Below are positions 1 to 4,640 of a DNA stretch of 7,270 nucleotides, piece by piece. Positions within the stretch are counted from its first letter, which is position 1; each line of letters begins with the position of its first letter. The stretch is from an uncultured Christensenella sp. (lineage in GTDB: Bacteria; Bacillota; Clostridia; Christensenellales; Pumilibacteraceae), in NCBI GenBank assembly GCA_910577945.1, contig CAJTNI010000037.1:1-7270 (forward strand), written 5' to 3'. The translations under genes were made by a program, and so were the position numbers. Under the pieces are notes generated by a model. It saw only the letters and a program-made list of their open reading frames with translations. It ran no database searches and was not told the origin of the DNA.

Positions 1-513
<513 letters not shown>

Positions 514-524
514 TCGTATAACAA

Positions 525-538
525 CAAGATTTCTCTTG
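525..538 (-). other. small GAAA-loop hairpin in the 16S leader
   Basis: On the minus strand CAAGA, GAAA, TCTTG forms a 5-bp stem closed by a GNRA-type tetraloop, about 12 nt before the mature 16S 5' end. It would lie in the transcribed pre-16S leader. A role in processing or folding of the precursor is only an inference, and a stem this short could be chance. Confidence 0.35.
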
Positions 539-593
539 CGGCTATCAAAAATAAAAGTAATCGATTCTTTCTCAAAAACATACTGACATAAAT

Positions 594-622
594 AATTGAC
601 TTTGTTTTGAAAAAGTCTAATT
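594..622 (-). other. leader hairpin upstream of 16S
   Basis: GACTTT (598-603) pairs with AAAGTC (612-617). The stem extends outward through AATT (594-597) with AATT (619-622), leaving one bulged base at 618. This gives an imperfect 10-bp stem with an 8-nt loop. It lies inside the predicted rRNA leader, downstream of the promoter at 694-722, and no T-run follows it on the minus strand, so it does not look like a terminator. It may belong to the pre-16S processing or antitermination leader. The pairing is visible; the function is inferred. Confidence 0.4.
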
Positions 623-693
623 CACTAAAATCTATTCACTTGTCAATGTGCCGTGCCGCTTGCTTCGGTTTATCTCCACAAGACAGCTTAGAC

Positions 694-722
694 ATAATAC
701 CACATGCTATAAGGGTTGTCAA
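694..722 (-). promoter_or_regulatory. main rRNA operon promoter (sigma-A type)
   Basis: On the minus strand a perfect -35 TTGACA (722-717) is followed by a 17-bp spacer and the -10 hexamer TATTAT (699-694), one mismatch from consensus. The start site should fall near 689-687, giving a 16S leader of about 175 nt. An A/T-tract element lies immediately upstream (726-766). Strength, spacing and position relative to 16S all fit a housekeeping rRNA promoter. Confidence 0.88.
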
Positions 723-725
723 GCG

Positions 726-766
726 TTTTTTACATATTTTCGATAATTTTTTTAAAAATTTTTTTA
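726..766 (-). promoter_or_regulatory. A/T-tract UP-like element of the rRNA promoter
   Basis: This stretch directly upstream of the minus-strand -35 is almost entirely A and T, with phased runs including seven T, five A and seven T in succession (747-765 on the plus strand). Such tracts upstream of rRNA promoters usually bind the alpha-subunit C-terminal domains of RNA polymerase and raise promoter strength. The composition is seen directly; the UP-element role rests on position and family knowledge. Confidence 0.65.
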
Positions 767-788
767 CGGGCATTTATTTATGTTTTTC

Positions 789-807
789 ACGCAAAAATTA
801 CGCAAAA
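789..807. repeat. tandem ACGCAAAA direct repeat, 11-bp spacing
   Basis: ACGCAAAA occurs at 789-796 and again at 800-807, so the copies are 11 bp apart, close to one helical turn. They lie between the leftward rRNA promoter and the rightward rqcP promoter. A pair on the same DNA face could bind a dimeric regulator, but no known site is recognised and chance in A-rich DNA is possible. Confidence 0.4.
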
Positions 808-840
808 TACCGACACGCTATACCGACCTATTATACCCAT
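807..840. repeat. three ATACC-type octamers at exact 13-bp spacing
   Basis: ATACCGAC is present at 807-814 and 820-827, and a degenerate copy ATACCCAT is at 833-840; each begins 13 bp after the previous one. On the minus strand they read as GTCGGTAT, GTCGGTAT and ATGGGTAT. The last overlaps a TATAAT hexamer at 835-830. The array could be an operator for the divergent promoters or simply decayed promoter sequence. The pattern is seen; no family of sites is recognised. Confidence 0.45.
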
Positions 841-856
841 TTAAAACACTTGCCAA
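830..856 (-). promoter_or_regulatory. possible upstream (P1) rRNA promoter
   Basis: The minus strand has a perfect TATAAT at 835-830, preceded by GGG, and a TTGGCA -35 candidate at 856-851 with a 15-bp spacer, shorter than the preferred 17. Its start would be near 823, about 135 bp upstream of the main rRNA start, matching the tandem P1/P2 layout common in Bacillota rRNA operons. The -35 candidate overlaps the -35 of the rqcP promoter on the other strand. The short spacer lowers confidence. Confidence 0.4.
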
Positions 857-878
857 TACTTTTTGCTAGTGATATAAT
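850..878 (+). promoter_or_regulatory. rqcP operon promoter (extended -10)
   Basis: TTGCCA (850-855), a 17-bp spacer, and a perfect TATAAT (873-878) preceded by TGA, giving the extended -10 form TGnTATAAT. The expected transcription start is about 884-886, leaving only 2 to 4 nt before the rqcP ATG at 888. No Shine-Dalgarno sequence lies between the -10 and the ATG. This promoter probably drives the whole rightward operon. Confidence 0.82.
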
Positions 879-887
879 ATATAAGTT

Positions 888-1127
888 ATGCGAATCGATA
901 AGTTTTTGAAGGTATCGAGAATTATCAAACGCCGCACCGTCGCGCAAGAGGCGTGCGACGCGGGCAAGATTTACGTCGGCGGCAGACAGGTAAAGCCGTC
1001 GTACACGTTAAAGGTCGGCGACGAGGTGGAGGTGCGATTGGGCACGCCCATCAAATTTATCGTAAAGTCGCTTAACGAAAAAGCGTCCAAGGACGAGGCG
1101 CAATCGCTGTATGAAATCCAACGCTGA
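888..1127 (+). CDS. rqcP: RqcP, S4-domain ribosome quality control factor
   Basis: The 79-residue product is almost entirely one S4 RNA-binding domain and closely resembles B. subtilis RqcP (formerly YabO, about 86 residues). The opening MRIDKFLKVSRIIKRRT is the family signature, including R2 and R16, which I recall as 23S rRNA contacts important in the B. subtilis protein. The rest follows the alpha-L pattern, with AGKIYVGG, VKPS and VGDEVEVR. RqcP binds obstructed 50S subunits carrying peptidyl-tRNA and works with RqcH in adding C-terminal alanine tails that mark stalled peptides for degradation. The ATG at 888 is fixed by the conserved N-terminus although it has no Shine-Dalgarno sequence and lies about 10 nt after the -10 box, so translation is predicted to be leaderless. 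It is the first operon gene and overlaps ispDF by 17 nt. Confidence 0.93.
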   Translation: MRIDKFLKVSRIIKRRTVAQEACDAGKIYVGGRQVKPSYTLKVGDEVEVRLGTPIKFIVKSLNEKASKDEAQSLYEIQR

Positions 1128-2256
1128 GCGCCCCGCCTCGCCCGACGTCTGCGCGATAATCGTTTGCGCGGGCAAAGGCGAACGCACGGGACTTAATTAT
1201 AATAAGGTTTTGCACTATCTCGGGCAAAAGACGGTAATCGAGCTTGTACTCGACGCTTTTGCCGCGTCCGACGCGTCGCGCGCGGTAATCGTATGCTCGC
1301 CCGAGGACGAGGCGCGCATCAAAGAGCTTGCCGCGCCGTACAAGGACGTTTCGCTTTGCTACGGCGGCGCCACACGGGCGCAAAGCGTACGCAACGGGCT
1401 GAGAGCGCAGCCGTGCGACGTAGCCGTTATTCACGACGGCGCGCGTCCATTTGCGTCGCCCGCGCTCATAAACGCGTGCATACGCTCGGCTGTGCGTAGC
1501 GGCAGCGGCATCGCCGCCGTCAAATCGGTCGATACCGTAAAGCGCGTGAAAAACGGCAAGGTGTCGAGCCTGCCGCGCGCCGAGCTGTACAACACGCAAA
1601 CGCCGCAAGCGTTCGCCTACGCCGACATTATGCATGCCTACGACGGCGCGTGCGACGGTTGCACTGACGACGCCGAGGTCTACGAGCTCGCGGGGTTCTC
1701 GCCCGTTCTCGTCGAAGGCGAATATTCAAACGTCAAAATAACCAACGTCGGCGACCTCGTTAAATCGACGCCCGTCGGCGCGCGCGTCGGCATCGGCTTC
1801 GACGTGCACAGGCTGACGGACGGCAGACCGCTTATTCTGGGCGGAGTGACTATTCCTTATAATAAAGGCTTAGACGGCCATTCGGACGCGGACGTGCTCG
1901 TTCATGCCGTTATGGACGCGCTGCTCTCCGCGGCGGGCTTGCCCGATATCGGAGTGCTGTTCCCCGACACCGACGACAGGTATCTCGGCGTTTCCTCTAT
2001 GCTGCTGCTGGACGAGGTGGTTGCGCGAGTTACCGTCGGGCACAGAATAAACAACGTTTCCGCGGTCGTTATGGCGCAAGCGCCCAAGCTGGCGGGCTTT
2101 ATCGACGCCATTCGCAAAAGCCTTGCCGCAAGGCTCGGCATAAGCGCGGACAGCGTAAACGTATCGGCTACAACTACCGAGCATATGGGCATAATAGGAA
2201 ACGGTGCGGCAATCGCCGCGAGCGCGTCCTGCATGCTTACGGAGAATCATGGATAA
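1111..2256 (+). CDS. ispDF: IspDF, bifunctional MEP cytidylyltransferase / MECDP synthase
   Basis: This 381-residue protein fuses two non-mevalonate (MEP) isoprenoid enzymes. The N-terminal part (about 12-217) is IspD, which makes CDP-methylerythritol from MEP and CTP. Visible residues are CAGKGER (19-25) with R25, K32, HDGARP (108-113), DTVKR (141-145), R156, TPQ (164-166) and NVKIT with K209, matching the E. coli CTP- and MEP-binding positions. The C-terminal part (about 224-377) is IspF, which cyclises CDP-ME 2-phosphate to MECDP. It has the metal ligands D231 and H233 in GFDVH, H257 in GHSDAD, the DIGVLFPDTD loop (279-288) and TTE (355-357). Both active sites look intact and the linker is only a few residues. 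The length fits known IspDF fusions of about 370-400 residues. IspE, the intervening enzyme, is not here. The ATG lies inside rqcP, with a GAGG about 12 nt upstream, and the gene overlaps ktrB by 8 nt. Confidence 0.96.
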   Translation: MKSNAERPASPDVCAIIVCAGKGERTGLNYNKVLHYLGQKTVIELVLDAFAASDASRAVIVCSPEDEARIKELAAPYKDVSLCYGGATRAQSVRNGLRAQPCDVAVIHDGARPFASPALINACIRSAVRSGSGIAAVKSVDTVKRVKNGKVSSLPRAELYNTQTPQAFAYADIMHAYDGACDGCTDDAEVYELAGFSPVLVEGEYSNVKITNVGDLVKSTPVGARVGIGFDVHRLTDGRPLILGGVTIPYNKGLDGHSDADVLVHAVMDALLSAAGLPDIGVLFPDTDDRYLGVSSMLLLDEVVARVTVGHRINNVSAVVMAQAPKLAGFIDAIRKSLAARLGISADSVNVSATTTEHMGIIGNGAAIAASASCMLTENHG

Positions 2257-3607
2257 AGAGCGAATTAAAAGACGAATAAGCATGCGCCCCATGCTGGTTG
2301 TGTTGCTCGGCTTTCTTGTCGTAATGCTCGTCGGCGCGTTTTTGCTCGCCCTGCCAATCTCCAACACGGACGGCAAGTGGCTGTCGGTCACGCACGCGAT
2401 ATTTTGGGCGATGAACGGCGTGTGCGGCACGGGGCTCGTGGTCGCGCCCACCGCACTGTCGTTTTCTTGGTTCGGGCAAATAGTGCTGCTTTTGCTCATA
2501 CAGTTCGGCGGACTGGGGTTCATGACGCTCGCGACCTTCGTTTTTATACTAATCGGAAAACGCATAACCTTTAAGGATAGGCTCGCCATACAGGAGGCGT
2601 TGGGCGAAAACCACATGAAAGGCGTGGTTCGGCTCGTGCGCAACATTATAATAATGACTGCGATTATCGAGGCGGTCGGAACGGTTTTGCTGATTCCGTT
2701 CTTTTGCGTTAGGAACGGCGCAATCGGCGTATGGCAAGCGCTGTTCAATTCCATTTCGGCGTTTTGCAATGCGGGATTCGACGTGTGCGGCACGGTAGCC
2801 AATCCGTTCGGGTCGCTGTCCGACTACCGCGGCAACGTGGGAATACTCGTAATTATCGCCGCGCTCTCCATACTCGGCGCATTCGGCTTTACCGTAATCA
2901 ACGACGTACTCAAATGCAGATTCCGTTTCCGCCGATACAGACTGCACACGAAAATCGTGCTGTGCATGACGCCTATTTTAATGCTGTTCGGCATGTTCTT
3001 TATACTCGCGTCCGAATGGAACTCCCCCGCTTTTGCGGGCATGAACGGCGGACAAAAGCTTTTAAACAGCATGTTCCAAGCCGTTATGGCAAGCTCGACC
3101 GCAGGCTTTTCGTCGATTGACCAAACCGCAATGTCGTCGTCGGGCAAAATCCTTACGTGCATACTCATGTTTATAGGCTCGTCGCCGGGCAGCACGGGCG
3201 GCGGCATTAAGACCACCACGTTCGCGCTGCTAGTGCTCATGGGCGCGGCAGGCTTGCGCGGCAAGGACGACGTTATCGTGGCAAAGCGCACGATAGAAAT
3301 GAAGACGTGCTTGCGCGCCGTCGCCGTAACCGTGCTCGCAACGGCGGTTATCTTCACGGGCTTTTTGCTGATTTGCGCGACCGACGGCGACGTACCCACG
3401 GGCTACGTATTTTTCGAGACGATGACGGCGTTTACCACGACGGGGCTTTCCATGAGCTTGCCGCCCATACTCTCGCCGTACGCGCTGTACACGCTCGCCG
3501 TAGTCATGTTTATCGGCAGGCTCGGTCCGCTGAGCGTGGGCATGATATTCGCAAGACAAGACCGCTCGTCGCTCAAATTCCCGACGGCGAACATAATGAT
3601 AGGCTAG
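2249..3607 (+). CDS. ktrB: KtrB/TrkH-family K+ transporter, membrane subunit
   Basis: A 452-residue polytopic protein of the TrkH/TrkG/KtrB superfamily, which forms the K+ pathway (often Na+-coupled) in the cytoplasmic membrane. Four M1-P-M2 repeats can be followed by their pore loops with filter glycines: CGTG (G62), CNAGFD (G176), STAGFS (G286) and TTTGLS (G399). The intramembrane gating loop SPGSTGGGIKTTT (312-324) and the conserved arginine of GRLGPLS (R424) are present. Length is typical of KtrB. The first filter segment reads NGVCGTGLVV, whereas many relatives have SAxxVTGL. I chose the ATG at 2249, which has GGAG just upstream (spacing 4). A GTG at 2204 would add 15 residues unlike the family and increase the overlap with ispDF. 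The stop overlaps the Shine-Dalgarno of ktrA, its expected regulatory partner. KtrB rather than TrkH is inferred from that partner being KtrA-like. Confidence 0.93.
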   Translation: MDKERIKRRISMRPMLVVLLGFLVVMLVGAFLLALPISNTDGKWLSVTHAIFWAMNGVCGTGLVVAPTALSFSWFGQIVLLLLIQFGGLGFMTLATFVFILIGKRITFKDRLAIQEALGENHMKGVVRLVRNIIIMTAIIEAVGTVLLIPFFCVRNGAIGVWQALFNSISAFCNAGFDVCGTVANPFGSLSDYRGNVGILVIIAALSILGAFGFTVINDVLKCRFRFRRYRLHTKIVLCMTPILMLFGMFFILASEWNSPAFAGMNGGQKLLNSMFQAVMASSTAGFSSIDQTAMSSSGKILTCILMFIGSSPGSTGGGIKTTTFALLVLMGAAGLRGKDDVIVAKRTIEMKTCLRAVAVTVLATAVIFTGFLLICATDGDVPTGYVFFETMTAFTTTGLSMSLPPILSPYALYTLAVVMFIGRLGPLSVGMIFARQDRSSLKFPTANIMIG

Positions 3608-3610
3608 GAG
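3606..3610 (+). promoter_or_regulatory. ktrA ribosome binding site overlapping the ktrB stop
   Basis: AGGAG at 3606-3610 uses the last two bases of the ktrB TAG stop (3605-3607) and sits 6 nt before the ktrA ATG. This arrangement favours coupled translation and a fixed ratio of membrane and regulatory subunits. It also confirms the ATG at 3617 as the start. Confidence 0.8.
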
Positions 3611-3616
3611 TCGTTC

Positions 3617-4336
3617 ATGAAAAAACAATCGTCTACCAAAAAGGTAATCGCAAGAAAGCAATACGTGGTTTTCGGGCTGGGCAGGTTCGGCGTGTCGCTC
3701 ACCAAAAAGCTGTACGAGTACGGCGCGGAGGTGCTCGTCATTGACAAGGACGAGGAGCTGATTAACGAGATTTCCCCGTACTGCACGCAAGCCGTTTGCG
3801 CCGACGCGACCGACGAGCGCAACCTCAAACAGCTCGGCATAAATAATTTCGACGTGGCGATAGTGTGCATTGCGTCCAATATCGAAGCGAGTATTTTCAT
3901 AAGCCTGATGTGCAAGCAGTTCGGCATTCCCACCGTCATTTCCAAGGCGAGCGACGAGCGGCACAAGCTCGTTTTGCAGCGCATAGGCGTGGACACGGTG
4001 GTCATACCGGAAGAGGCAATGGGCGAACGCCTTGCCGCCATGCTGGCAAAGCCCAACGTCGTGGAAATTATGACGCTTGCCGACAGCTTCCGAATGATAG
4101 AAATACGCACGCCAAAAAAGTGGCAGGACAAAACGCTAATAGAGCTCAACCTGCGCGCGACGGAACACGTAACGCTTGTCGTAATCAAACGCGGCGACGA
4201 GGTTATAGTCTCGCCCGGCGGCGACTGCAAGCTGCTCCCCGACGACCTGCTTATTATAGCGGGCTCTGTGGACGACACAAAGCGGCTGAGCAATAAAGCG
4301 ACGGGCATAGTCACCGACGACATAGACATATTGTAA
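3617..4336 (+). CDS. ktrA: KtrA, RCK-domain regulatory subunit of K+ uptake
   Basis: The 239-residue protein has the two-domain RCK (TrkA-N plus TrkA-C) layout of KtrA. The Rossmann N-domain (about 15-135) starts with VVFGLGRFG, giving G20-x-G22-x-x-G25, followed by the acidic D43 that contacts the adenosine ribose. The ADATDE segment (62-67) and IASNIEAS (85-92) match family positions. PEEAMG (131-136) contains E132, which by alignment corresponds to a cation-site glutamate of B. subtilis KtrA (E125). The C-domain (about 150-228) has the TrkA-C pattern, with L(N)xRA and DDLLIIAGS. KtrA forms a cytoplasmic octameric ring under the KtrB dimer; ATP favours opening, ADP closes it, and c-di-AMP binds the C-domain in known homologs. 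It is the last gene of the operon, 9 nt after the ktrB stop. About 10 extra N-terminal residues precede the usual start, but the Shine-Dalgarno supports this ATG. Confidence 0.95.
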   Translation: MKKQSSTKKVIARKQYVVFGLGRFGVSLTKKLYEYGAEVLVIDKDEELINEISPYCTQAVCADATDERNLKQLGINNFDVAIVCIASNIEASIFISLMCKQFGIPTVISKASDERHKLVLQRIGVDTVVIPEEAMGERLAAMLAKPNVVEIMTLADSFRMIEIRTPKKWQDKTLIELNLRATEHVTLVVIKRGDEVIVSPGGDCKLLPDDLLIIAGSVDDTKRLSNKATGIVTDDIDIL

Positions 4337-4389
4337 ACGAGGCAAACGGCGAAATTCGCACGTATATGCTCTGAATACGCAATAAAATT

Positions 4390-4424
4390 ACTACGCACCG
4401 CAAGCGCGCGCTGCGTAGTTTTTT
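4390..4424 (+). terminator. intrinsic terminator of the rqcP-ispDF-ktrBA operon
   Basis: ACTACGCA (4390-4397) pairs with TGCGTAGT (4412-4419), with a GC-rich 14-nt loop, and a run of six T follows (4419-4424). It starts 54 nt after the ktrA stop and is oriented correctly to end rightward transcription. Confidence 0.8.
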
Positions 4425-4462
4425 GTGCCGTATATTTTGCGTCGTACATTACTGCCGCACGC

Positions 4463-4488
4463 TACGCCGTATTTTTGGTCGCGGCGTA
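4463..4488. other. second inverted repeat in the convergent intergenic region
   Basis: TACGCCG (4463-4469) is complementary to CGGCGTA (4482-4488), with a 12-nt loop; TTTCTT follows on the plus strand. It could be a weak backup terminator for the rightward operon. The T-run is interrupted and the loop is large, so this is a tentative call. Confidence 0.35.
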
Positions 4489-4583
4489 TTTCTTATAATC
4501 GCAGGCTGCGCGAATACATATTAAAAACGCTACACCCAATGCGATTTAATTTTTAACGCGAACCTCGAAATTTTATACACACG

Positions 4584-4620
4584 AAAAACGCCTTCCGTTC
4601 ACGTCGAACGAAAGGCGTTT
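4584..4620 (-). terminator. intrinsic terminator of the surface protein gene
   Basis: AAACGCCTT (4586-4594) pairs with AAGGCGTTT (4612-4620). After one mismatch, CGTTC (4596-4600) pairs with GAACG (4606-4610), closing a 5-nt loop. Read on the minus strand, this 14-bp imperfect stem ends in TTTTT (4588-4584), about 20 nt after the stop codon of the leftward gene. The stem is symmetric, but the plus-strand side lacks a good T-run, so it mainly serves the minus strand. Confidence 0.85.
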
Positions 4621-4640
4621 ATATAGAGCGTGTTATTTAC

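Noticed and set aside
596..623. Plus-strand TTGACT as a rightward promoter
   Set aside because: The sequence at the expected -10 position (TAATTC) is far from consensus, and these bases belong to the leader hairpin.
641..646. TTGACA on the minus strand inside the 16S leader as a third rRNA promoter
   Set aside because: No acceptable -10 hexamer occurs at 16-18 bp spacing (best candidates are GAATTA, AATTAG and TGAATT).
607..909. 100-codon open frame on the plus strand upstream of rqcP
   Set aside because: It starts with TTG, covers the rRNA promoter and UP-like tract, has low-complexity A/T-derived composition, resembles no known family and overlaps the start of rqcP.
1072..1635. 187-codon minus-strand frame across ispDF
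   Set aside because: Arg/Ala-rich translation without recognisable motifs, opposite a well-supported enzyme gene.
2204..2248. Upstream GTG start adding 15 residues to KtrB
   Set aside because: The extra residues (Arg-rich) are out-of-frame ispDF sequence and unlike the family; GGAG before the ATG at 2249 gives a better start and an ordinary 8-nt overlap.
1870..2802. 310-codon minus-strand frame across ispDF and ktrB
   Set aside because: Spans the junction of two confirmed genes, has no family resemblance and no ribosome binding or promoter support.
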